Shown piece after piece: positions 19,017-24,727 of a stretch of 40,634 nt of DNA. The notes below the pieces were generated by a model, which saw nothing but the letters and a program-made list of their open reading frames with translations, was not told the DNA's origin and did no database searches. Both the position numbers and the translations under genes were made by a program. Positions within the stretch are counted from its first letter, which is position 1, and each line of letters begins with the position of its first letter. The stretch covers positions 1-40,634 of IMG/VR virus record IMGVR_UViG_3300032235_000805, one strand, 5' to 3'. This DNA comes from a virus.

Positions 19017-19253
19017 GAGTGTTAGTTAGTGTGTGCCTAGTTTATACTCATACGACAGGAGTGAGTGATATCAGGCAGCGATATCTTCAGGGAGAAGATT
19101 AACTACTGCTTGCACACCAGCGATATGCAAAGTGGTGACGAATCGGTAGGCACTGCTATAATCAGGAAACGCTACAGTACGCTCCACATTGTCCTGAACG
19201 TTAGTAAAGGTGACGGTGCGTGATTCAGTCAATTGAGTGTTAGTTAGTGTGTG
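19017..19253 (-). repeat. Two 19-bp direct repeats in gene leaders
   Basis: GAGTGTTAGTTAGTGTGTG occurs perfectly at 19017-19035 and 19235-19253 (plus strand). On the coding strand it reads CACACACTAACTAACACTC just upstream of a start codon. A shortened relative (GTGTGTTAGTTA) lies at about 19585-19596 before the 92-aa gene. It may be a duplicated translation leader. Confidence 0.8.
19071..19232 (-). CDS. Hypothetical protein, 53 aa, probable TTG start
   Basis: The open frame extends to an ATG at 19280, but that would place the leader repeat inside the coding region. A TTG at 19232 immediately after the repeat gives MTESRTVTFTNVQDNVERTV, very like the start of the 56-aa gene at 23768 (MTETFTVRFT). 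The rest is PDYSSAYRFVTTLHIAGVQA and an acidic end. Function unknown. If the ATG is used the protein is 69 aa. Confidence 0.65.
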   Translation of the reverse strand: MTESRTVTFTNVQDNVERTVAFPDYSSAYRFVTTLHIAGVQAVVNLLPEDIAA

Positions 19254-19300
19254 AACTGTAAGTGTCTTTATAGGGCGCATCTTATTCCCTTGACTGATGC

Positions 19301-19579
19301 CTACTGTGCGGTACTGATGTTCATCTTGACCTTGTAATCCTCCCAGAGAGTAATAGCATCCTGCAGGGTCTGAACGTTAGCGAACATGTTAAAGTTCTCA
19401 CTGAGATCTAACTGACCTGTCATACCAAGGTAGTTAACGAACCCAAGGATTTGCATATCTTGCTCGTACTCATAAGGGGCAAAGATACGACCGAATTCTT
19501 CATAACGAAAATCAGAACTTACGATCAGCGACCACACATAGTAGAAAGGACGACGAATAGCGTAGGGGATGAAGTTCAT
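19301..19579 (-). CDS. Hypothetical protein, 92 aa
   Basis: MNFIPYAIRRPFYYVWSLIV is aromatic and weakly hydrophobic; the rest is acidic and helical (QTLQDAITLWEDYKVKM). It may be membrane-associated through its first 20 residues. No recognised family. It belongs to the unit headed by the intergenic element at 19892-19927. Confidence 0.75.
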   Translation of the reverse strand: MNFIPYAIRRPFYYVWSLIVSSDFRYEEFGRIFAPYEYEQDMQILGFVNYLGMTGQLDLSENFNMFANVQTLQDAITLWEDYKVKMNISTAQ

Positions 19580-19624
19580 TGAAAGTGTGTTAGTTAAGGA
19601 CGAATGAGTGAGTGTTACTTAAGA

Positions 19625-19876
19625 TCAGAGATCTTGCAGCATTTCGTTGAGTTCGAAGTGGTTGATCTTGGGATCGTTCCACTTCACACCATCAGGACTT
19701 TCTTTCGAACCACAATCATACAACAGTTCACACAGTTCAGTATAATCAGCACAAGTCTTTGCGGCATCATACAGACCCTCATCATTTTGAATCCAGAGAC
19801 TAACATTCCAGGTCTCATAATTCGTCCAACCGTTATAGGTGGTATCTGCGATGTTGGTCTGGTAGGTGGTAGGCAT
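19625..19876 (-). CDS. NYETWNV-type conserved small protein (DUF7249-like)
   Basis: 83 aa. The motif NGWTNYETWNVSLWIQNDE (about residues 15-33) resembles a family of small proteins found in cyanobacteria and phages (NYETW.V.LWI.ND); the molecular function is unknown. The ATG lies 16 nt downstream of the TATAAG hexamer of the element at 19892. Confidence 0.75.
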   Translation of the reverse strand: MPTTYQTNIADTTYNGWTNYETWNVSLWIQNDEGLYDAAKTCADYTELCELLYDCGSKESPDGVKWNDPKINHFELNEMLQDL

Positions 19877-19891
19877 GTTTTGGAAGTTGTG

Positions 19892-19927
19892 CTTATACTA
19901 CTGGTACACTTTCAAGGCCCCAGAGTT
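19892..19927 (-). repeat. Intergenic promoter-like element, copy 1
   Basis: Minus strand: ACTCTGGGGCCTTGAAAGTG then TACCAGTAG and TATAAG, 12 bp between TTGAAA and TATAAG. It precedes the 83-aa gene, and it follows the stop codon of the 55-aa gene upstream. Confidence 0.85.
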
Positions 19928-20095
19928 TCATTCAACCAACTGCAGACGATCTATAAACTCCTGCAGATATTCGGTGGGGTCATGACCTAACTCTGCGATA
20001 CGGTTTAACTCATTTAAGACTGTGCTAAACTGTTTCACATAAGGCACGCGGATTCTGTCAGTTTTACCCAGAAAAGTGTAGTTTTTAGGTCTCAT
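19928..20095 (-). CDS. Hypothetical protein, 55 aa
   Basis: MRPKNYTFLGKTDRIRVPYV then a helical acidic C-terminus (TVLNELNRIAELGHDPTEYL). An upstream in-frame ATG would add eight residues (63 aa) but would place a 12-bp inverted repeat inside the coding region, so the inner ATG is preferred. Function unknown. Confidence 0.7.
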   Translation of the reverse strand: MRPKNYTFLGKTDRIRVPYVKQFSTVLNELNRIAELGHDPTEYLQEFIDRLQLVE

Positions 20096-20146
20096 AGTTT
20101 TGTCCCAAAATAGCATCAATATCTATACAGTTTCGGGACAAAACTA
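20095..20146. repeat. Perfect 12-bp inverted repeat before the 55-aa gene
   Basis: TAGTTTTGTCCC at 20095-20106 and its exact complement GGGACAAAACTA at 20135-20146, 28 nt apart. The left arm touches the start codon of the 55-aa gene, so on the mRNA it could form a hairpin that hides the start, or on DNA it could be a paired operator. Confidence 0.75.
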
Positions 20147-20168
20147 ATTGGTATAAAATGATACTAAC

Positions 20169-20342
20169 TCACCATCGATCAGGTGCATTTAGGTCCTCAA
20201 CATACGCATCACACTTCTCTGCAGGTTCCAGCTTAAATAACTTCTCCCAGTCAATCTGATGCGGATCGAAGTCACCGAACACTGATAGATCCAGAGTGAC
20301 CCTATAACGCTGCTTCTGTGCTTGTTGATATGCAACCGACAT
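20169..20342 (-). CDS. Hypothetical protein, 57 aa
   Basis: MSVAYQQAQKQRYRVTLDLS then VFGDFDPHQIDWEKLFKLEP and an acidic end. It looks like a beta-strand/helix miniprotein, similar in style to the 53- and 56-aa MTE-type proteins nearby. It has a good ribosome binding site (AGGAG, 8 nt before the ATG) and a near-consensus sigma70 promoter upstream. Function unknown. Confidence 0.8.
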   Translation of the reverse strand: MSVAYQQAQKQRYRVTLDLSVFGDFDPHQIDWEKLFKLEPAEKCDAYVEDLNAPDRW

Positions 20343-20369
20343 AAGTGTTCTCCTAGGTGTTATGGAACT

Positions 20370-20398
20370 ACTATAAGATGTCTGGGGGTCAATGTCAA
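20370..20398 (-). promoter_or_regulatory. Sigma70-type early promoter, leftward
   Basis: Minus strand TTGACA (20398-20393), exactly 17 bp, TATAGT (20375-20370). It lies 28 nt before the 57-aa gene start, whose leader carries AGGAG. Confidence 0.85.
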
Positions 20399-20469
20399 GA
20401 CCTTGGGGGTATTTATGTGGGGGTGTGGAGTTTTTGTGCGGGGATTGTGAGGATTTTGTGACCCCGGAG

Positions 20470-20499
20470 TTGACAAAAGTGCGGTCCTTATGTTATGCT
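20470..20499 (+). promoter_or_regulatory. Sigma70-type extended -10 promoter, rightward
   Basis: TTGACA (20470-20475), 18 bp, TATGCT (20494-20499) preceded by TGT. It points to the GIY-YIG gene about 200 nt away; shares CTTATGTTATGCT with the promoter at 18813-18841. Confidence 0.65.
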
Positions 20500-20666
20500 C
20501 GGTAAGATCACAAGACCTAGAGACATTTAAATGACTCATAAGTATCGGTCCTCACAGACACTTAAAGACCTTATTGATTCTCATTAAATAACACTTATTG
20601 AGAATGATTTAACGCACAAGATTATATTTATTTCACCATTTAACCCTTCATTTTTATCATCTACCC

Positions 20667-20674
20667 TATAAATA
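20667..20674 (+). promoter_or_regulatory. Perfect T4-type late promoter for the homing endonuclease
   Basis: TATAAATA, an 8/8 match to the T4 late -10, 22 nt before the GIY-YIG ATG. It is the only exact copy I noticed and the only one on the plus strand. Confidence 0.8.
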
Positions 20675-20696
20675 AAAACATATTTGTGTTACTTTA

Positions 20697-21470
20697 ATGG
20701 CATCAATCTACATCATTGAGAATAAGGAAAACGGCAAAAGATATGTGGGTAAAACTACTCTATCAAACCCATATGATAGATGGAGACAACACAAATACAA
20801 TGCTAAAAGTAACTACAATCATATGGTAATCAGTGATGCAATTAGTAAGTATGGAATAGACAATTTTACCTTCTATGTAATAGAAACTTGTGATGATGAA
20901 GTTGTCAATGAAAGAGAAACATATTGGATAAACAAGTTCAATACTTATAAAAATGGATATAACTCAACTCTTGGTGGTGAAGGTGTAAAAAGAGACATAG
21001 AGTTAGCATATCATCCAGACACAATTTCAATCAGTTGCTATACACTAGATGGAAAACATATTAGAGATTATAAGAGTAGAGGTGCAGCAGGTAAAGAGTT
21101 AGGAATTAAAAGAAGTTCTATCACTGCTTGTATTAAAGGAAAGACATTTCAAGCTGGTGGATATAGATGGAGTTGGAAAGATAGTGAGTTAATTGATATT
21201 AAAAAGAGAACAAATACAAGAACTAAAATATACGGTATTCATAAAAATGGCGATAGAAAAGTGTGGGATAGTCAAGCAGATTGTGCCGAAGATATAGAAG
21301 GAAATAGAAAAGTTAATGCTAATGTAAGACGCTCAATCATAAGTCCCAACTATAACAAATTTGAGTGTAAGAATTGGTATCTATTCAGAGAAAATGTTGA
21401 TGAGTTTATAGCAGCAACTCCAAACAGATTTAATAGTGAAACGGGGAGAAAGGCAGCGTTAAAAGCATAA
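20697..21470 (+). CDS. GIY-YIG homing endonuclease with NUMOD DNA-binding modules
   Basis: 257 aa. The GIY-YIG nuclease core is IYIIENKENGKRYVGKT (residues 4-20), with a conserved Arg in DRWRQHK (R28/R30) and the likely metal-binding Glu in ERETYWI (E74). GYNSTLGGEG (88-97) is typical of phage freestanding GIY-YIG enzymes. A NUMOD1-like unit follows (SCYTLDGKHIRDYKSRGAAG, then IKRSSITACIKG and GGYRWSW), and a second repeat-like part starts at IYGIHKNGDRKVWDSQADCA. It is the only convincing plus-strand gene and is AT-rich, consistent with a mobile gene inserted between leftward units. It has both an upstream sigma70-like and a late promoter. Freestanding rather than intron-borne: no broken gene flanks it. 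Confidence 0.9.
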   Translation: MASIYIIENKENGKRYVGKTTLSNPYDRWRQHKYNAKSNYNHMVISDAISKYGIDNFTFYVIETCDDEVVNERETYWINKFNTYKNGYNSTLGGEGVKRDIELAYHPDTISISCYTLDGKHIRDYKSRGAAGKELGIKRSSITACIKGKTFQAGGYRWSWKDSELIDIKKRTNTRTKIYGIHKNGDRKVWDSQADCAEDIEGNRKVNANVRRSIISPNYNKFECKNWYLFRENVDEFIAATPNRFNSETGRKAALKA

Positions 21471-21494
21471 AAAAAGGATGCTGATTAGGCATCC
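21469..21494 (-). terminator. Intrinsic terminator, leftward
   Basis: Minus strand GGATGC, loop CTAATCA, GCATCC, followed by seven T. It ends the leftward unit 21506-22368 and prevents antisense transcription into the homing endonuclease, whose stop codon abuts the T tract. Confidence 0.88.
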
Positions 21495-21505
21495 ATACGT
21501 TATAC

Positions 21506-21733
21506 TCAATCTAGTGCTAGTCTGTGTCTTGCATAATTCTTTGCGTCCTTTCTTGACTTGAATCGTGCTAATTGACCGTCAAATCTTAATGGTTCAAACT
21601 TATACCTAACACGATTCTTGTGTATAACCTTTCGACTATAAAAGTACAGTGAAAAACTACCTTCTTGCTTCTCATCTTTCGTCTTCTCCTTGTTAACAAT
21701 GAACGGAAGATTAACAGTGGTGAGTGTAATCAT
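21506..21733 (-). CDS. Hypothetical basic protein, 75 aa
   Basis: MITLTTVNLPFIVNKEKTKD then a strongly basic C-terminal half (RKVIHKNRVRYKFEPLRFDG, RFKSRKDAKNYARHRLALD). Could bind nucleic acid. It is the last gene of its unit, directly before a terminator, and starts 5 nt after the stop of the 56-aa gene. Confidence 0.75.
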   Translation of the reverse strand: MITLTTVNLPFIVNKEKTKDEKQEGSFSLYFYSRKVIHKNRVRYKFEPLRFDGQLARFKSRKDAKNYARHRLALD

Positions 21734-21737
21734 TGTT

Positions 21738-21908
21738 TCAGTCTTGGGAATGAAGAATGTCGATCATTTGTTGATGAAACTGATCTGCTTCTACCTCACA
21801 TTGATGGGATTGAGTTGCATCTTCGATCTCGTATTGTTTCATACTCAGAGTATGCATAACATCATTGAGAAGATTAGTCAGTGCATCAATCTTTTGTGCT
21901 TCAGTCAT
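21738..21908 (-). CDS. Hypothetical protein, 56 aa
   Basis: MTEAQKIDALTNLLNDVMHT followed by a helical, Glu/Gln/His-rich segment (EDATQSHQCEVEADQFHQQM); probably a coiled-coil. Its start overlaps the end of the 50-aa gene upstream. Function unknown. Confidence 0.75.
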   Translation of the reverse strand: MTEAQKIDALTNLLNDVMHTLSMKQYEIEDATQSHQCEVEADQFHQQMIDILHSQD

Positions 21909-22053
21909 CATTAGGATTTACTTCTTTCAGGACTTGAGTGAACAGATCTATCGCTGCTTGGTTAGCATTGATACGTTTGAGATCTTGAATGTAAAACTCA
22001 AGTGCTTCAATGATTGCATCTTGTTTGAGTTCTTCCCAAGTTGGATTAGTCAT
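21901..22053 (-). CDS. Hypothetical protein, 50 aa
   Basis: MTNPTWEELKQDAIIEALEF then YIQDLKRINANQAAIDLFTQ. All-helical composition. It overlaps the next gene by 8 nt and starts 3 nt after the 103-aa gene's stop, so it is part of a coupled series. Function unknown. Confidence 0.78.
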   Translation of the reverse strand: MTNPTWEELKQDAIIEALEFYIQDLKRINANQAAIDLFTQVLKEVNPNDD

Positions 22054-22056
22054 AGT

Positions 22057-22368
22057 TCAGTTCAGTTTGATGCTATTGTTAAAGGGAACTTCTCCATCCT
22101 TGGTTGATACAAACCAGTTGAAGTTCTTTTGATATACATACTCTCCATTTCCGTGTGCTTGGAGAATAGCATTCAGACGTGATTTAGTAGTGTTTGATTG
22201 ATGTCCGCCATCAAACAATTCCAACCAAGTCTCACCAACCATTGCAATCAGATTGCTATACAGATAGACGAAACTTACGCCTTCAATGTTAATCACTTCC
22301 GTATTGTCTTTCTTCCAATCAACCTCTTGATTGATTGCACGATTCATTTGGGTTTCGATCTTACGCAT
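22057..22368 (-). CDS. Hypothetical protein, 103 aa
   Basis: MRKIETQMNRAINQEVDWKK then a beta-rich part (EVINIEGVSFVYLYSNLIAM) and a C-terminal GNGEYVYQKNFNWFVSTKDG. No recognised domain. It is the first gene after the intergenic element at 22399 with a leader AACTAACAAACAAATG. Soluble. Confidence 0.8.
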   Translation of the reverse strand: MRKIETQMNRAINQEVDWKKDNTEVINIEGVSFVYLYSNLIAMVGETWLELFDGGHQSNTTKSRLNAILQAHGNGEYVYQKNFNWFVSTKDGEVPFNNSIKLN

Positions 22369-22398
22369 TTGTTTGTTAGTTTGAGTTGGGTGGGAGGT

Positions 22399-22437
22399 CT
22401 TATACTAGTAGGACACTTTCAAGGCCCCAGAGTTACT
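22399..22437 (-). repeat. Intergenic promoter-like element, copy 2
   Basis: Minus strand GTAACTCTGGGGCCTTGAAA then GTGTCCTACTAG and TATAAG. It starts 1 nt after the TGA of the 59-aa gene and lies 30 nt before the 103-aa ATG. Confidence 0.88.
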
Positions 22438-22438
22438 A

Positions 22439-22618
22439 TCAGGCAGCGAGTGCAGATTCAAAACAAACTTCACGCTCTTCGATCAAAGCATAATCATAGT
22501 CACCTTCCTCCAATTGCTTAGAGTATGCTTCGGCAGCAGACTTGCAATCAAACAGTCGCAGGGAATCGAAGTGTTCACCTTCATATTCCCAACCACCGAT
22601 CACAGCATAGACTTTCAT
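22439..22618 (-). CDS. Conserved-looking small protein, 59 aa
   Basis: MKVYAVIGGWEYEGEHFDSL then RLFDCKSAAEAYSKQLEEGD. The pattern MKVYAVIGG.YEGE.FDSLRLFDCKSAA.AY recurs, from memory, in cyanophages and cyanobacteria; function unknown. The open frame extends to an ATG at 22639 that overlaps the promoter-like element; the ATG at 22618 is preferred because it lies just after the shared leader AATGAACCAA. Confidence 0.78.
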   Translation of the reverse strand: MKVYAVIGGWEYEGEHFDSLRLFDCKSAAEAYSKQLEEGDYDYALIEEREVCFESALAA

Positions 22619-22634
22619 TTGAGGTTGGTTCATC

Positions 22635-22673
22635 ATCATACTACTAGGACAATTTCAAGGCCCCAGAGTTACT
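22635..22673 (-). repeat. Intergenic promoter-like element, copy 3
   Basis: Minus strand GTAACTCTGGGGCCTTGAAA then TTGTCCTAGTAG and TATGAT, 12-bp spacing; the hexamer overlaps an ATG that I think is not the real start. Confidence 0.88.
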
Positions 22674-22678
22674 ATCAA

Positions 22679-22831
22679 TCAATGTTCGGGTGAGATAATA
22701 TCAGCAACTGTGTGTAGAATGGATGCAGTAGTCTGCCTTACTGATGGGGAGAAAACTAATGCAACAATGAAAACTAAAGTAACAACTTTCACTCTATCTG
22801 GTGATTTGAATGTTAGACTTTTTCGTGACAT
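22679..22831 (-). CDS. Small membrane-anchored protein, 50 aa
   Basis: MSRKSLTFKSPDRVKVVTLV and FIVALVFSPSVRQTT: a basic N-terminus followed by a single hydrophobic stretch (about residues 15-30), typical of a signal anchor, and a short polar tail ending SPEH. Its ATG directly follows the TGA of the 109-aa gene upstream (TGAATG). Function unknown. Confidence 0.72.
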   Translation of the reverse strand: MSRKSLTFKSPDRVKVVTLVFIVALVFSPSVRQTTASILHTVADIISPEH

Positions 22832-23161
22832 TCAAACTCCCAATTCAATCATACGATTTACAATCTTGGAACGAGCAATAGTCTTACCGTTCAGAGTGTA
22901 AGAGAAGCGAACTCCTCCCTTTACAGTCGGAGAGCAACGACAATAGAGTTTTACCTCGTTAATCTTATCTCCGTTCTGATTGTGAAGAGGAAAGTAATAC
23001 GAACACTCACCTGCAATATATGATGCTTTGGAGCGAACATCAACAACTACAGTAGCATTCAGGCGATCAATAATACCATTGCGAGCATCATAATTGTCTC
23101 GGGCAAGTTTGGATGTCAGATTGATGCTATCTTGAATGCGGTCGATGTTATCTTGGATCAT
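22832..23161 (-). CDS. Hypothetical protein, 109 aa
   Basis: An N-terminal helix (MIQDNIDRIQDSINLTSKLA) is followed by a beta-rich domain with Cys residues (GECSYYFPLHNQNGDKINEV, KLYCRCSPTVKGG). An in-frame ATG at 23176 overlaps the upstream element; the start at 23161 follows the AATGAACCAA leader and is preferred. Function unknown. Confidence 0.78.
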   Translation of the reverse strand: MIQDNIDRIQDSINLTSKLARDNYDARNGIIDRLNATVVVDVRSKASYIAGECSYYFPLHNQNGDKINEVKLYCRCSPTVKGGVRFSYTLNGKTIARSKIVNRMIELGV

Positions 23162-23171
23162 TTGGTTCATT

Positions 23172-23210
23172 ATCATACTACTAGGACACTTTCAAGGCCC
23201 CAGAGTTACT
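23172..23210 (-). repeat. Intergenic promoter-like element, copy 4
   Basis: Minus strand GTAACTCTGGGGCCTTGAAA then GTGTCCTAGTAG and TATGAT. Followed by AATGAACCAAATG as in copies 3 and 11. Confidence 0.9.
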
Positions 23211-23217
23211 GTTAGTT

Positions 23218-23430
23218 TCAGTCCTTGATACTTTCCATCAACATCTCTAGCGTCTCCTCATCATACAATTCCTGAATCTCGGAGATAAGTTCTTTCTCAC
23301 TGTATTTGTTAAACTCAACAACGAGACTATCATATGCAAACTGGACTAGAGTATCCATATCCATGCCATCAATCACATAGTTGGCATAGTTATCAATCAG
23401 AGCGGAAAGTTTTTCGTTGGAAAGTGTCAT
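23218..23430 (-). CDS. Hypothetical acidic protein, 70 aa
   Basis: MTLSNEKLSALIDNYANYVI then DGMDMDTLVQFAYDSLVVEF and an acidic C-terminal helix. Start ATG at 23430 sits after ACAAACAAAATG, a leader also seen before the 60-aa gene at 24148; in-frame ATGs at 23460 (overlapping the upstream TGA) and 23466 would lengthen it. Function unknown. Confidence 0.75.
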   Translation of the reverse strand: MTLSNEKLSALIDNYANYVIDGMDMDTLVQFAYDSLVVEFNKYSEKELISEIQELYDEETLEMLMESIKD

Positions 23431-23456
23431 TTTGTTTGTAGGATTAGGAAGGGAAA

Positions 23457-23591
23457 TCATTTGCAATAATTGGGGTCTATTTGACAGAAACGATCTGCTT
23501 CTGATTCTTGATACTCATTTACGGTCGCATATGCTGCATTACCTACCTTAAGTCCAAGTGCCAGAGTAACAATCAAAAAGGCAATTCGCAT
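23457..23591 (-). CDS. Secreted miniprotein with signal peptide, 44 aa
   Basis: MRIAFLIVTLALGLKVGNAA is a clear Sec signal peptide: Arg, a hydrophobic core, and a likely cut near AYA at residues 20-22. The remaining mature peptide of about 22 residues has two Cys (FCQIDPNYC). It would act in the periplasm or thylakoid lumen, perhaps with a disulfide. Too short for family assignment. Confidence 0.72.
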   Translation of the reverse strand: MRIAFLIVTLALGLKVGNAAYATVNEYQESEADRFCQIDPNYCK

Positions 23592-23597
23592 CACAAA

Positions 23598-23768
23598 TCA
23601 ATCAACGACAGAGTAACAAGCAACAGAGGAAGGAATACCACTTAAGGATAGAGAACCATTGCGGGCATCGCAATAATCTTGTGCGTCATCTTCGCTGTAG
23701 AAAGGTCCAATATACTCGGGAGAATCAAGGGCATCAGAAGTGAATCGAACGGTAAAGGTTTCAGTCAT
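23598..23768 (-). CDS. Hypothetical protein, 56 aa
   Basis: MTETFTVRFTSDALDSPEYI then GPFYSEDDAQDYCDARNGSL. Beta-hairpin then helix layout, like the 53-aa protein at 19071-19232. The ATG at 23768 lies 4 nt after the upstream TGA; the open frame to 23816 would overlap that gene. Function unknown. Confidence 0.75.
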   Translation of the reverse strand: MTETFTVRFTSDALDSPEYIGPFYSEDDAQDYCDARNGSLSLSGIPSSVACYSVVD

Positions 23769-23772
23769 ACTA

Positions 23773-23964
23773 TCAGTCAAATCGTGAGGAAGTCCAACCA
23801 TCAGTGAAACCTTCATAATGTCTCACAGAACTGCTAATCTGTTCTTCAGTGAGTGCAAATTGAACCCATTTGCCGTTATCGTATATTTCATAACGAAACC
23901 ACCCGTATTCATTAGAGGGAGTGATTTGATAGGTTTTGTTTGTATCAGGAGAGGTAAATGTCAT
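23773..23964 (-). CDS. Hypothetical protein, 63 aa
   Basis: MTFTSPDTNKTYQITPSNEY then GWFRYEIYDNGKWVQFALTE and a C-terminal helix. Beta-rich and aromatic. Start at 23964 is 1 nt after the TGA of the 60-aa gene, better than the ATG/alternative start at 23991 inside it. Function unknown. Confidence 0.76.
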   Translation of the reverse strand: MTFTSPDTNKTYQITPSNEYGWFRYEIYDNGKWVQFALTEEQISSSVRHYEGFTDGWTSSRFD

Positions 23965-23965
23965 T

Positions 23966-24148
23966 TCAGAGACCATTGATAAAGTCAGCAAGAGCGTCTT
24001 TGTATTCAGTTTCAGTCTCGAAAGTACGACCGTAGATTGTACGCGGATAGGTCACGTTTTGTTGACCTACTGCAGCAACATTATGGCAGTCTTGTTCGTC
24101 ATAACCCATCTCAATCAGGTTTTGAACGTAAGGGTTGTTGTTTGTCAT
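23966..24148 (-). CDS. Hypothetical protein, 60 aa
   Basis: MTNNNPYVQNLIEMGYDEQD resembles UBA-like three-helix starts (ENLIEMGY), then CHNVAAVGQQNVTYPRTIYG. The resemblance to UBA is weak and only by motif. Leader CTAACAAAATG is shared with neighbours. Function unknown. Confidence 0.74.
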   Translation of the reverse strand: MTNNNPYVQNLIEMGYDEQDCHNVAAVGQQNVTYPRTIYGRTFETETEYKDALADFINGL

Positions 24149-24160
24149 TTTGTTAGTTTA

Positions 24161-24307
24161 TCAGTCGGAAACTTTTAGAAGGTCGTTGAGTTTATCTAAC
24201 AGAGGTTCAATATCAAACCCCCAGACCTCTTTTACCTCATCCCAATCATCATGAAAATCAATGAGAGTGAGAATGTTTTGAATGTCGTCTTTAGTGAGAG
24301 TTTGCAT
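24161..24307 (-). CDS. Hypothetical acidic protein, 48 aa
   Basis: MQTLTKDDIQNILTLIDFHD then DWDEVKEVWGFDIEPLLDKL. Short acidic helical protein. An ATG at 24325 overlaps the hexamer of the upstream element (giving 54 aa, MSDTQTMQTL...); the internal ATG is preferred if that element is a promoter. First gene of a coupled series of six. Confidence 0.75.
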   Translation of the reverse strand: MQTLTKDDIQNILTLIDFHDDWDEVKEVWGFDIEPLLDKLNDLLKVSD

Positions 24308-24320
24308 CGTTTGGGTGTCG

Positions 24321-24359
24321 CTCATACTACTAGAACACTTTGAAGGCCCCAGGAGTTAC
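24321..24359 (-). repeat. Intergenic promoter-like element, copy 5
   Basis: Minus strand GTAACTCCTGGGGCCTTCAA then AGTGTTCTAGTAG and TATGAG; TTGAAA is TTCAAA here, and an extra C lies before TGGGG. The element begins within the TAG stop of the 60-aa gene. Confidence 0.86.
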
Positions 24360-24541
24360 TAACTCGCTGCAAGGTTGGGAATAAAGCACCATTCATAACT
24401 TCCGTCTTCTGGGTTAGTTCCATCCACAACAAATTCACTGTAAATTGCATCTGATGTGGCATAATCTTCTTGATCTACAAAGAACTCAAGACGCTCCAGA
24501 AGTGTGGAGGACATTGCATCGATCAGGAATTGTTTTGTCAT
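24359..24541 (-). CDS. Hypothetical protein, 60 aa
   Basis: MTKQFLIDAMSSTLLERLEF then FVDQEDYATSDAIYSEFVVD and a C-terminal SYEWCFIPNLAAS. Soluble. It ends exactly at the next intergenic element. Function unknown. Confidence 0.76.
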   Translation of the reverse strand: MTKQFLIDAMSSTLLERLEFFVDQEDYATSDAIYSEFVVDGTNPEDGSYEWCFIPNLAAS

Positions 24542-24577
24542 TTGTGTGTAAAGAAAGTGTGCTGCTAAATTAGACGA

Positions 24578-24721
24578 TCAGTTAAACTTTGCGTTTACAC
24601 CAATTACCTTTGCTGTAGGATTTCGTGCTGTTGCTGTCTCGCGGGCATCTTTAGGAGAGTTTGCATACACTTCCTCCTTAAAGACTTTGCCACCGACGTA
24701 TAGTTGAACTTCATACTTCAT
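24578..24721 (-). CDS. Hypothetical protein, 47 aa
   Basis: MKYEVQLYVGGKVFKEEVYA then NSPKDARETATARNPTAKVI. A small beta-hairpin plus helix; the pattern VxAxSPxDAxxxAxARNPxAxVIGV is coherent for a real protein. Second gene after the element at 24948. Function unknown. Confidence 0.78.
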   Translation of the reverse strand: MKYEVQLYVGGKVFKEEVYANSPKDARETATARNPTAKVIGVNAKFN

Positions 24722-24727
24722 AATCAA

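Larger units (their letters stand above)
20343..20696. other. Divergent intergenic region between the leftward cluster and the homing endonuclease
   Basis: 354 nt without a gene on either strand. It holds a leftward sigma70 promoter (20370-20398), a rightward extended -10 promoter (20470-20499), a small inverted repeat ATTCTCA/TGAGAAT (20577-20605), and a perfect late promoter (20667-20674). G-rich on the plus strand between about 20380 and 20470. No tRNA or ORF worth calling was seen. Confidence 0.7.

Noticed and set aside
20500-20696. tRNA or other small RNA upstream of the homing endonuclease
   Set aside because: No cloverleaf, TPsiC-like arm or CCA end was found; only a 7-bp hairpin is visible.
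22710-22901. A 63-codon plus-strand frame MCRMDAVVCLTDG...
   Set aside because: It is antisense to a 50-aa signal-anchor protein and a 109-aa protein that are coupled on the minus strand (TGAATG).
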